From an uncultured Collinsella sp. (GTDB taxonomy: Bacteria; Actinomycetota; Coriobacteriia; Coriobacteriales; Coriobacteriaceae): a DNA stretch of 14,481 bases. The position numbers were made by a program, and so were the translations under genes. The stretch spans positions 1 to 14,481 of the forward strand of contig CABQZS010000119.1 in assembly GCA_902468695.1 (NCBI GenBank), written 5' to 3'. The notes below the pieces were generated by a model. The model saw only the letters and a list, made by a program, of their open reading frames with translations. It was not told the origin of the DNA and made no database searches. Shown here in pieces: positions 1-7,163 of this stretch. Position 1 is the stretch's first letter, and each line of letters begins with the position of its first letter.

Positions 1-70
1 GGACAACGGGGCTCGAACCCGCGACCCCAACCTTGGCAAGGTTGTGCTCTACCAACTGAGCCATGTCCGC
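1..70 (-). tRNA. tRNA-Gly (anticodon GCC), 3' end cut by the window edge
   Basis: On the minus strand the sequence folds as a tRNA. The acceptor strand GCGGACA begins at 70, and its partner is visible only as TGTCC at the window edge, so the last two acceptor bases, the discriminator and any encoded CCA lie outside. The anticodon arm is CAACC-TTGCCAA-GGTTG, which gives anticodon GCC, read as glycine GGC/GGU codons. The T arm contains the canonical GGTTCGAGCC. A promoter with a leader of only about 6 bases precedes it. Identity and strand are very secure. Confidence 0.96.
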
Positions 71-82
71 TTGCGGGTTATT

Positions 83-111
83 AATTTACGCGAGTTGTCC
101 AAAAGACGCAA
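83..111 (-). promoter_or_regulatory. Promoter of tRNA-Gly
   Basis: On the minus strand a -35 box TTGCGT (106-111) and a -10 box TAAATT (83-88) are 17 bases apart. Transcription would start about 6 bases before the mature tRNA. The A/T-rich palindrome at 107-128 overlaps and extends upstream of the -35 box, where an UP element would sit. The call rests on spacing and on likeness to the tRNA-Leu promoter in this same window. Confidence 0.7.
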
Positions 112-128
112 GTACTTTTTTCAAAAAA
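107..128 (-). repeat. Copy 1 of a 22-base element shared by both tRNA promoters
   Basis: On the plus strand this reads cgcaag-t-ac followed by TTTTTTCAAAAAA. A copy differing at one base lies at 3578-3599, in the same position relative to the -35 box of tRNA-Leu. The core TTTTTTCAAAAAA is a palindrome of A/T tracts around one base. Known AT-rich UP elements bind the RNA polymerase alpha subunit just upstream of -35, and that is the simplest reading. A site for a dedicated regulator is also possible. Confidence 0.65.
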
Positions 129-150
129 CTTGTCTGCCGCATGTTCTTAG

Positions 151-178
151 TAGCCAAACGCGCTAAAGCGATTGGCTA
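151..178 (-). terminator. Hairpin overlapping the stop codon of the STAS-HATPase gene
   Basis: The arms tagccaa (151-157) and ttggcta (172-178) are perfectly complementary, with an inner cgct/agcg stem (161-164, 167-170). The TAG stop codon of the STAS-HATPase gene (176-178) forms the base of the stem. No U-tract follows directly on the minus strand, so it may be a weak terminator or a 3'-end stabiliser rather than a classical intrinsic terminator. It separates this gene from the tRNA-Gly promoter. Confidence 0.4.
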
Positions 179-922
179 GGCACACGATTCCAGCGCTCCG
201 CTAAACAGCTTCACCATCTGCACGCGCGTGCCGGCGCCGTCCGTACGACGAGCAACCTCCACGTTATCGACGAGCATACGCATAAGCTTGATACCACGGC
301 CACGTTCCTCAGATGCAACCGGCTCGCTCGTTTCATCGATAGAATAGCCGGCACCTCGATCAAGCACCTCAACCACAACGCGATCGCCATAGGCTTGAAC
401 CGTCAGGACGCACCCGATACCGCCCGCATGGTCATAGGCATTACCCAGCGCCTCCCCCGACGCCAATGCGACATCGTAGCGCTCGTCACGGCGCAACGGA
501 AGCGATTCAAGGAGTTCGGCGATGCGATGTCGGTAGTATGGAAGATTCTCGATACCCTGACGGACCTCGACGCTCTTACTCCAGCGAGGCAGCTCCCCCA
601 CCGGAATAGCGGGAATAGACTCCCGTGCCGGCCCCGCGACATGAAGGATATCGACAAGACGAGCAATCTCCAAAAAGCGAACAACTTCACCTGATGCATT
701 GACGAGCGAAAGCAAGCCTTCTCGCCTCATGAGCTCACGAGCGCGCGTAAGCAGGAATGCCAAGCCCGTCGAATCGATAAAGCTGACAGCCTGACAGTTG
801 ATGACGACACGACGCACGCCGCGGCCAATCAAAGCATCCAACCGCCGACGCAGCGCAGGCACCGTGGCGATGTCGATATCGCCTGGTGGCGTCAAAACCG
901 CTATGTCATTCCACTCATTCAT
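176..922 (-). CDS. Fused STAS (anti-sigma antagonist) and HATPase (anti-sigma kinase) regulator
   Basis: 248 residues from ATG 922. Residues about 5-100 form a STAS domain like SpoIIAA/RsbV, with the DSTGL motif; Ser51 matches the serine phosphorylated in that family. After a short linker, residues about 118-242 form a GHKL ATPase domain like SpoIIAB/RsbW: an N box (E157, N161, H165), a G1 box DRGAG starting at D188, and a G2 box GRGI at 208-211. In known systems the antagonist and the kinase are separate proteins that switch partners with a sigma factor; here they are one chain. The gene lies 78 bases after a SpoIIE-type phosphatase that could dephosphorylate Ser51. A TTG at 940 would add six residues; ATG 922 is preferred by codon, but neither start has a strong ribosome binding site. 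The target is unknown: no sigma factor gene is in the window. Confidence 0.85.
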   Translation of the reverse strand: MNEWNDIAVLTPPGDIDIATVPALRRRLDALIGRGVRRVVINCQAVSFIDSTGLAFLLTRARELMRREGLLSLVNASGEVVRFLEIARLVDILHVAGPARESIPAIPVGELPRWSKSVEVRQGIENLPYYRHRIAELLESLPLRRDERYDVALASGEALGNAYDHAGGIGCVLTVQAYGDRVVVEVLDRGAGYSIDETSEPVASEERGRGIKLMRMLVDNVEVARRTDGAGTRVQMVKLFSGALESCA

Positions 923-1000
923 ACGACCATGGTTCCCCAAAAAAGCCCACTCGATGCATTCGTTTCCCCAACCGTACGGATTCAGCCCGCCCAGCGTCGT

Positions 1001-3346
1001 CTATGAACGACCCCGTAAAAACTCAAGGGACACCAATGCAATGTCATCGTCCAGCGCCGATTCGGTAAATCGGTCAAGCTCGCCCAAGACCTTGCCGCAA
1101 ATGCCCGACACGCCCTCCCCCGAAACAGAAAGCAGAAGGTCGCGCAAGCGCTGCTCGCCAAAGAACGCTCCGGTACGGTCGCGGGCCTCAATCGTTCCAT
1201 CCGTATACATGAAGAGCATGTCGCCAGGAGCGAACGTAAACACGCCTGTCTCGTACACCATGCTCTCAAAGGCACCGATTACGCCCGATTGGCATCCAAG
1301 CAGCTCGACCTCTCCCCCACGAGTCTCGCCGCCACCCAGCGGCATCGACTCTGGCCTGATGACCATGGTCGGAGGATGGCCCGCCGAACAATACGTTGCG
1401 CGTCCGGCTTTAAGGTCAATCTTGGCGATAAAGGCTGTCACGAACGTCTCGACCCTCGAAAAGCCCATGAGCATGCTATTGAGCGAGCGTGCCATGCGGG
1501 CCGGTCCAGCGCCCTCCCAGGCATATGCCGTCAGGGCCGTCTTGACGAGCGCGGACATCGATGCGGCCTCAATGCCTTTGCCAGACACATCACCCAGAAT
1601 CATGACGGCGCAATCGTCGGGAAGACGGATGAGCGTATAGAAATCGCCGCCGACCAACGCCGAGTTCGTGGCCGACAGGTACACCGAATCGGTTGCGATA
1701 CCCGGAACATCCCCCAGGGAATTTCTCATGCCGATCTGGAGCGTCTGAGCGATATGGCGCTCCTCGCGCTTTTGAGATTCGCCTTCGTAGATCAGTTCAA
1801 AGTCATGCGCCAAGTGCACCAAGTAGTCATATTCAAGGTCATCAATCGGCTCTTGGCTACCATCACGAAGCAGCAGCGCGCGCGTTGTCGGTCTCTTCGC
1901 AACAGAAGCAGGGACAATCACGTCGTTACTGTGCTTGCCATCACCCTCAGAGCGCGGGCGCCCCGCCTCGATGCCGGAGTCGACGTAGAGACCTTGACAA
2001 GGCAGACCGTGTGCCCTAAGCCAGCCTCCCATAGGCATCGATTCGTCAACGCGAGTTATACGGACGTGTTTAAGGTCCTCGGCACTCGTGCCGCCCAAAA
2101 CAGACGCCTCAAAGCCATCAGGGCCAGCCCCCAGACGTGCCGCTGGCGTTGTCGTGGAAAAGAAAAGCTTCTCGGGATCGTCCGGCAAAGCAACGCGACT
2201 GCCGCCTTCAAAATCTATGACGTAGGAGTCCAGACTGGCGTCATACTCAACAGGGCAAAAATGGCAGTTGAGCATATTGCAGATCTCGGACGATACCGCC
2301 TGAGTAGCCGCGGCGGAATCGTCTAGAAAGGTAAATAACTCATCACGTAAGACATTGAGCGAGCGGCCAAGCTCGGCCGTACGACGAGAGCGAAGGCTCG
2401 ATGCCATGCCGACCAGCTGGATAGACAGGTAATCGCAAATGACCTCGAGTACATTAACGTCATAGGCGAGCGGTGCCTGGGGGCGTTTCCAACCAACTTC
2501 AAGCACGCCAAGGATCTGCGTACCGTAAAAAACGGGAAGACAAATCTCGCTGCGGTACGGAGGCATATCCTGCACGCGCAACAGGTGCTTAGAACGATTG
2601 TCCAAGTCCATGAACATACCGGAGGCGGCCCTATCGCCCTCAAGGTCCTGTTGAATCGACAAGCGACAGGCACGCGACTCGCGAAGAACATACGTCGGAA
2701 TGCCAGCGCCATACGGCAAAAACTCAGGCAGGTAGCTGTCATACAGGTCCTTGGAAACACCGCGTAGCTTAAAACCGCCGCTCTCAGAAAAATAGATAGC
2801 GGCACCCGAAGCATCGAGCGTTCCTACAAGCTGGTTCAAAACAGTATCAAGCAGGCTGGGTAACTCATCGGAGCCCACAGTGCTCATAATGACCGAGAGC
2901 GTGCCAGAGAGACGCTTGTTCGCCACTCTAAGCTCCGATAACGCACGCTTAAGTTGACGGTCGTGAGAATACTGTTCCTCGATACTGTGAAGCGCCACTA
3001 GGACACGTGGTGCGCGGCGCCCAAAGATGCGTGGAGGCGTTACGGAGCCCGCACGAACCAAGACGGGGATAAAAGAGCCGTCACTCAGCTTGAGCATCAG
3101 TTCGTTCTCGGAGCCATCAGTTTCAAATGGCAGACGATGTTCCGTCGCACGTTCAAAAGCGGACGAGTACAGGACGTCTTTAACATCTCCACCGATGACG
3201 TCGGCACGTTCCTCGCACATCAAGCCAAGTAAGCGATTATTCACATGCAGAATGGTTCCGTCGAGCTCGCAAATGATGACAGCATCGCTCGTGATCTCGA
3301 CCAGTTGGGCAACATCTGCCCACTCGTTGCGTTCAAGCGTTTCCAT
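1001..3346 (-). CDS. PAS-GAF-SpoIIE-type PP2C serine phosphatase
   Basis: 781 residues from ATG 3346. In order: a PAS domain (about 8-118), a helical linker (122-150), a GAF domain (about 160-316), a second region that looks like a divergent GAF (about 350-525), and a SpoIIE/RsbU PP2C domain (about 540-777). Metal-binding aspartates are visible in GGDFY (D568), GDVSGKG (D586), YTDG (D716) and DDDIA (766-768), so the phosphatase should be active. No membrane segment is evident; it is probably a cytosolic sensor that responds through PAS or GAF and dephosphorylates the STAS domain of the next protein. The start is set by GGTGAGG six bases before ATG 3346; a GTG at 3358 is in frame but has no such site. 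A CX4CX2C cluster (C356, C361, C364) lies in the divergent region. A tRNA terminator ends only 26 bases upstream and no clear promoter is seen. Confidence 0.9.
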   Translation of the reverse strand: METLERNEWADVAQLVEITSDAVIICELDGTILHVNNRLLGLMCEERADVIGGDVKDVLYSSAFERATEHRLPFETDGSENELMLKLSDGSFIPVLVRAGSVTPPRIFGRRAPRVLVALHSIEEQYSHDRQLKRALSELRVANKRLSGTLSVIMSTVGSDELPSLLDTVLNQLVGTLDASGAAIYFSESGGFKLRGVSKDLYDSYLPEFLPYGAGIPTYVLRESRACRLSIQQDLEGDRAASGMFMDLDNRSKHLLRVQDMPPYRSEICLPVFYGTQILGVLEVGWKRPQAPLAYDVNVLEVICDYLSIQLVGMASSLRSRRTAELGRSLNVLRDELFTFLDDSAAATQAVSSEICNMLNCHFCPVEYDASLDSYVIDFEGGSRVALPDDPEKLFFSTTTPAARLGAGPDGFEASVLGGTSAEDLKHVRITRVDESMPMGGWLRAHGLPCQGLYVDSGIEAGRPRSEGDGKHSNDVIVPASVAKRPTTRALLLRDGSQEPIDDLEYDYLVHLAHDFELIYEGESQKREERHIAQTLQIGMRNSLGDVPGIATDSVYLSATNSALVGGDFYTLIRLPDDCAVMILGDVSGKGIEAASMSALVKTALTAYAWEGAGPARMARSLNSMLMGFSRVETFVTAFIAKIDLKAGRATYCSAGHPPTMVIRPESMPLGGGETRGGEVELLGCQSGVIGAFESMVYETGVFTFAPGDMLFMYTDGTIEARDRTGAFFGEQRLRDLLLSVSGEGVSGICGKVLGELDRFTESALDDDIALVSLEFLRGRS

Positions 3347-3372
3347 CGTGGACCTCACCGTCTATCGGTAAC

Positions 3373-3394
3373 AAAAAAGCCTCCGAAGAGGCTT
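3373..3394 (-). terminator. Intrinsic terminator of tRNA-Leu
   Basis: On the minus strand the stem AAGCCTC/GAGGCTT closes a TTCG tetraloop and runs into a T-tract (3373-3378). This is a textbook intrinsic terminator, 11 bases after the encoded CCA of tRNA-Leu. It also lies immediately before the phosphatase gene, whose ATG is at 3346, so read-through here would feed that gene. Confidence 0.9.
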
Positions 3395-3405
3395 CTCAAA
3401 TGCGA

Positions 3406-3495
3406 TGGTGTCGGAGGCGGGACTTGAACCCGCATGACCAAAAAGCGGTCACTAGCACCTCAAGCTAGCGCGTCTGCCAATTCCGCCACTCCGAC
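3406..3495 (-). tRNA. tRNA-Leu (anticodon GAG)
   Basis: A 90-base class II tRNA on the minus strand. The acceptor GTCGGAG (3489-3495) pairs with CTCCGAC (3410-3416), followed by discriminator A and an encoded CCA (3406-3408). The anticodon arm is CTAGC-TTGAGGT-GCTAG, giving anticodon GAG, which reads CUC/CUU leucine codons. The long variable arm TGACCGCTTTTTGGTCA and the T loop GGTTCAAGTCC fit leucine. It has its own promoter at 3553-3582 and terminator at 3373-3394. Confidence 0.97.
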
Positions 3496-3525
3496 ATGCT
3501 ATGTTGTTGATTCACGGTTCGTTTT

Positions 3526-3545
3526 GTTGAACCCGCGCGTTCAAC
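3526..3545 (-). other. Hairpin in the tRNA-Leu precursor leader
   Basis: The arms gttgaac (3526-3532) and gttcaac (3539-3545) are perfectly complementary around a six-base GC-rich loop. The predicted transcription start is near 3546, so this hairpin would be the very 5' end of the tRNA-Leu precursor, about 30 bases ahead of the RNase P cleavage point. It may protect the 5' end or affect processing. Its function is inferred. Confidence 0.4.
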
Positions 3546-3552
3546 GAGGAAG

Positions 3553-3582
3553 ATAATAACCTATGATTCGAGAACTGCGCAA
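3553..3582 (-). promoter_or_regulatory. Promoter of tRNA-Leu
   Basis: On the minus strand a -35 box TTGCGC (3577-3582) and a strong -10 box TATTAT (3553-3558) are 18 bases apart. The start would fall near 3546, giving a leader of about 50 bases. The upstream A/T palindrome shared with the tRNA-Gly promoter overlaps its -35 side. Confidence 0.75.
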
Positions 3583-3599
3583 GCACTTTTTTCAAAAAA
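3578..3599 (-). repeat. Copy 2 of the 22-base element shared by both tRNA promoters
   Basis: It differs at one base out of 22 from the copy at 107-128. The palindrome here extends to ACTTTTTT-C-AAAAAAGT (3585-3601), eight base pairs around one central base. Both copies overlap the -35 box of a tRNA promoter in the same orientation. The surrounding sequence is not alike, so the element is conserved while its flanks are not. Confidence 0.65.
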
Positions 3600-3639
3600 G
3601 TTTACGAATTTGTAAATGTGCAGGTAGACGGACCTGTTC

Positions 3640-3764
3640 GGGCCGGAATGAGGTCGCTTTCCAACGCGTCCTCGGGCATGCGGCATTATTTTGCTCCGCG
3701 CTTCGCGCTACAAAATAATGCCGCCCCCTGCGGAATGCGTTGGAAAGCGACCTCATTCCGGCCC
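3640..3764. repeat. Long hairpin 1 (125 bases)
   Basis: An outer stem of 28 perfect base pairs (3640-3667 with 3737-3764) is followed by a symmetrical 12 by 12 internal loop, an inner stem of 14 perfect pairs (3680-3693 with 3711-3724), and a 17-base apical loop that can form a gcgc mini-stem around ttc. The arms stay in exact register throughout. No U-tract follows on either strand and no protein is encoded. It could be a transcript stabiliser, a structured RNA, or a small inverted-repeat mobile element. No flanking direct repeat was seen. Confidence 0.8.
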
Positions 3765-3825
3765 TAGGGGAACGTATTCCAGGCACCGTTCTCAAACATG
3801 TTCTGGGGGCTGATGTAAATTTGGT

Positions 3826-3844
3826 GGCTCGGCAAAGCCGAGCC
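3826..3844. repeat. Short perfect hairpin (8 bp, AAA loop)
   Basis: ggctcggc (3826-3833) and gccgagcc (3837-3844) are perfect complements around AAA. No U-tract follows on either strand. It lies 10 bases from the next hairpin (3855-3880), so the two form a tandem pair. Confidence 0.7.
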
Positions 3845-3854
3845 CTTATATGGG

Positions 3855-3880
3855 GAGGCCGGAGCTAAAGCTCCGGCCTC
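3855..3880. terminator. Short perfect hairpin (11-12 bp, TAAA loop), possible weak terminator
   Basis: gaggccggagc (3855-3865) pairs perfectly with 3870-3880 around TAAA. On the plus strand a short T run follows seven bases later (3887-3890); on the minus strand none does. It may act as a weak terminator or transcript stabiliser downstream of the opp operon. The hairpin itself is certain; the role is not. Confidence 0.45.
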
Positions 3881-3945
3881 ACTAACTTTTCTATTAGATT
3901 AAGTGAGCGATCAGGGAATCGCACTCCCCCTGCCGAGTTACCGCA

Positions 3946-4077
3946 GGGCCCGTGCTGGACTTAGTTTTCAGAACATTCCGCAGGCCAGGAAACCCCCTTA
4001 TCCACAGCTCCGAAGGAGCAGGATAAGGGGGTTTCCATGGTCGAGGACGTTCTGGAAACTAAGTCCAGCACGGGCCC
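3946..4077. repeat. Long hairpin 2 (132 bases), directly after oppF
   Basis: The outer stem pairs 3946-3974 with 4049-4077, 29 pairs including one G-T. After an irregular internal loop, an inner stem of 16 perfect pairs (3988-4003 with 4021-4036) carries a 17-base apical loop with a five-pair mini-stem gctcc-gaa-ggagc (4007-4019). The layout matches long hairpin 1 although the sequence does not. On the minus strand it begins 14 bases after the oppF stop, which places it as the likely 3' end structure of the opp transcript, yet no U-tract follows. Confidence 0.8.
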
Positions 4078-4091
4078 GGACAAGTCACCGA

Positions 4092-5119
<1,028 letters not shown>

Positions 5120-5120
<1 letters not shown>

Positions 5121-6211
5121 TACGCCTCGCCTCCCTTCTTGGAATCCTTGCGCGTACGGGACGTCTCAGGAGCGTTCTTGAGGAACTCGGGGTCACCGGA
5201 GTAGTGGCACGCAGAGTAATGACCAGACTCGGTGACAACGCGCTCGGGGCGCTGCTTGCGGCACTTATCGGTCGCATAGGGACAACGAGGCGAGAACACG
5301 CAGCCCTCGGGCAGGTTCATGAGCGAAGGCGGGTTGCCGTGAATCGGCGTAAGCGGCTTCTTCTCTTCGATGGCCTGCTCCGGGATGGAGCGGATAAGGC
5401 CCCAGGTGTAGGGGTGGCGGCTCTCGTAGAAGATTTCCTCAGCAGTACCGAACTCGACGGGACGGCCGGCGTACATAACCATGATCTTGTCGGCCATGTC
5501 GGCGACGACGCCCAGGTCATGGGTAATCATGATGATGGCGTTGCCGTTCTTCTCCTGCATTTCCTGCATGAGCTCGATAATCTGAGCCTGAATGGTAACG
5601 TCCAGAGCCGTCGTGGGCTCGTCGGCAATCAGAATATCGGGATCGCAGGCAAGAGCCATAGCAATCATGACACGCTGACGCATACCGCCCGAGAACTGGT
5701 GCGGATACTCATTGACGCGCTTCTCGGGCTCGGGGATACCCACGAGGTCCAAAAGCTCGGTAGCGCGCTTGAGTGCCTCCTGCTTGGAGTAGCCACGGTG
5801 CAGACGAAGGCCCTCGCCCACCTGCTTGCCGATCTTATAGACCGGGTTCAAGGAGGTCATAGGATCCTGGAAGATCATCGCGATATCGTTACCGCGAATG
5901 TGCTGCATCTCTTCCTCGGTCATTTCGAGGATAGAACGACCGCGATAGCGAACGTCGCCGCCCTCAATCTTTCCCGGAGGCATCGAGATGAGGCCCATGA
6001 TGGTCATGGCGGTCACGGACTTACCGGAGCCGGACTCACCGACGACACCCAGGGTCTCGCCGCGATCGAGCGTGTAGGACACACCGTCGACAGCGCGAAC
6101 GACGCCGTCCTCGGTATGGAAATACATCTTAAGGTCATCGACCTCGAGCAGATGCTGGCCCTCGGGAACCGGCTGGTCCTTCAGGTCCACATAGTTCTTG
6201 TTCTTCTTCAT
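5120..6211 (-). CDS. oppD: Oligopeptide ABC transporter ATP-binding protein OppD
   Basis: 363 residues. Partner ATPase of OppF; together they form the heterodimer that drives the OppB-OppC channel. Walker A is GESGSGKS (58-65), the Q loop FQDPMTSLNP (114-123), the signature SGGMR (174-178), Walker B ILIADEP (193-199, catalytic E198), and the switch H231. The C-terminal specificity domain has C304, C310, C317 and C335 in the iron-sulfur type spacing seen in this family. The chain ends with a short lysine- and acid-rich tail. The start ATG lies two bases after the oppC stop, with GAAGGA inside the end of oppC as ribosome binding site, so it is co-translated with oppC. Confidence 0.93.
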
Positions 6212-6213
6212 CC

Positions 6214-7149
6214 TTATGCGTCCTTCATCTTGACGTCGAGGGCGTCGCGCAAACCGTCACCCAGCAGGGTGAAGGCGAGCACCGTCGAGAGAATTGCCAG
6301 ACCGGGCATGATCATCATCCAGGGAGCGGTCAGAAGATACTGCTGACCGTCCTGAATCATGGAGCCCCACGAAGGCGTAGGCGGAATAACGCCCATGCCG
6401 AGGAAGGACAGAGCAGACTCGGTCAGGATGGCGCCACCAATGTTCATGGTTGCGTAGACCACGATAGAGGCGACGGAGTTCGGGAAGATGTGACGCACGA
6501 CGATACGAACATCGGATGCACCCATCGCGCGCGCAGCGTCAACATAGTCGTTTTCCTTAACCGTCAAGATTGCAGAGCGGAAGACGCGCGCAATCGAAGG
6601 CCAGCCGAGAATACCGATGGCGATAAAGACGTTCTGAAGACCACGGCCGATAACGGCGATCATGGCGACAACGAACAGCACGTACGGGAACGCCAGGAAG
6701 ATATCCGCACAGCGCATGATGATCGTATCCCAGATGCCGCCGTAGAAACCCGCCAGAGCACCCATAACCAGACCGATCAGCGTGGAGATCGCGGTGGCCA
6801 TAATGCCGACGGACAGCGAAACACGTGCACCGTAGATAACGCGGACGAGAATGTCACGACCTAGGGCGTCGGTGCCAAACGGGTGCTCGGCACACGGAGC
6901 CAGCAGCGACGTCTGAGCCATGGTGGTCGAGTCGGAAGCCGTCGGCGAACCGAGCCAGGGCTTAGCCCACAGATCTGCGGTCAGGGCAACCACAACGACG
7001 ATGATGATCCAGCAGACACCGATAACGGCGAGCTTGTTCTTACGAAGACGCTTAAAAGCGTCGCCCCACAGCGTGCGGGACTTGGCGGGAGCAGATGCGG
7101 CCTTGGTGGCGGTAGCCTGCTCCTGAGACTGAGAATCAGTTTCCTGCAT
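6214..7149 (-). CDS. oppC: Oligopeptide ABC transporter permease OppC
   Basis: 311 residues. An integral membrane subunit that pairs with OppB to form the peptide channel. A cytosolic N-terminal tail rich in Gln, Ala and Lys precedes the first membrane helix (about 41-60). The family motif HPFGTDALGRDIL is at 89-101, and the EAA loop that contacts the ATPase is at about 201-224 (DYVDAARAMGASDV onward). Further helices lie at about 111-135, 150-168, 225-250 and 276-297. The ATG is preceded by GGGAGG about eight bases upstream and starts 14 bases after the oppB stop. No frameshift or truncation is seen. Confidence 0.93.
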   Translation of the reverse strand: MQETDSQSQEQATATKAASAPAKSRTLWGDAFKRLRKNKLAVIGVCWIIIVVVVALTADLWAKPWLGSPTASDSTTMAQTSLLAPCAEHPFGTDALGRDILVRVIYGARVSLSVGIMATAISTLIGLVMGALAGFYGGIWDTIIMRCADIFLAFPYVLFVVAMIAVIGRGLQNVFIAIGILGWPSIARVFRSAILTVKENDYVDAARAMGASDVRIVVRHIFPNSVASIVVYATMNIGGAILTESALSFLGMGVIPPTPSWGSMIQDGQQYLLTAPWMMIMPGLAILSTVLAFTLLGDGLRDALDVKMKDA

Positions 7150-7163
7150 GAGACGTACCTCCC

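Larger units (their letters stand above)
3496..4091. other. Gene-free intergenic region with four hairpins and the tRNA-Leu promoter
   Basis: About 600 bases between oppF and tRNA-Leu carry no credible gene; the short frames here lack recognisable protein features and cross inverted repeats. From the oppF side it holds a 132-base hairpin (3946-4077), short hairpins at 3855-3880 and 3826-3844, a 125-base hairpin (3640-3764), then the tRNA-Leu promoter. No hairpin is followed by a clear U-tract on the minus strand, so the opp operon lacks a classical intrinsic terminator. Confidence 0.75.

Noticed and set aside
1..70. Prophage or island attachment site at the tRNA genes
   Set aside because: No integrase, no duplicated tRNA 3' end and no change in gene character beside either tRNA were seen; the 3' end of tRNA-Gly is outside the window, so a site there cannot be excluded.
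3592..3795. 67-codon minus-strand frame through long hairpin 1
   Set aside because: It is made almost wholly of the inverted repeat, so its amino acids reflect the palindrome rather than a protein.
3640..4077. Insertion sequence, CRISPR array or integron attC sites
   Set aside because: There is no transposase, no direct repeat array with spacers, no clear target duplication and no integrase gene. The two hairpins differ in sequence, so they are not repeat units of an array.
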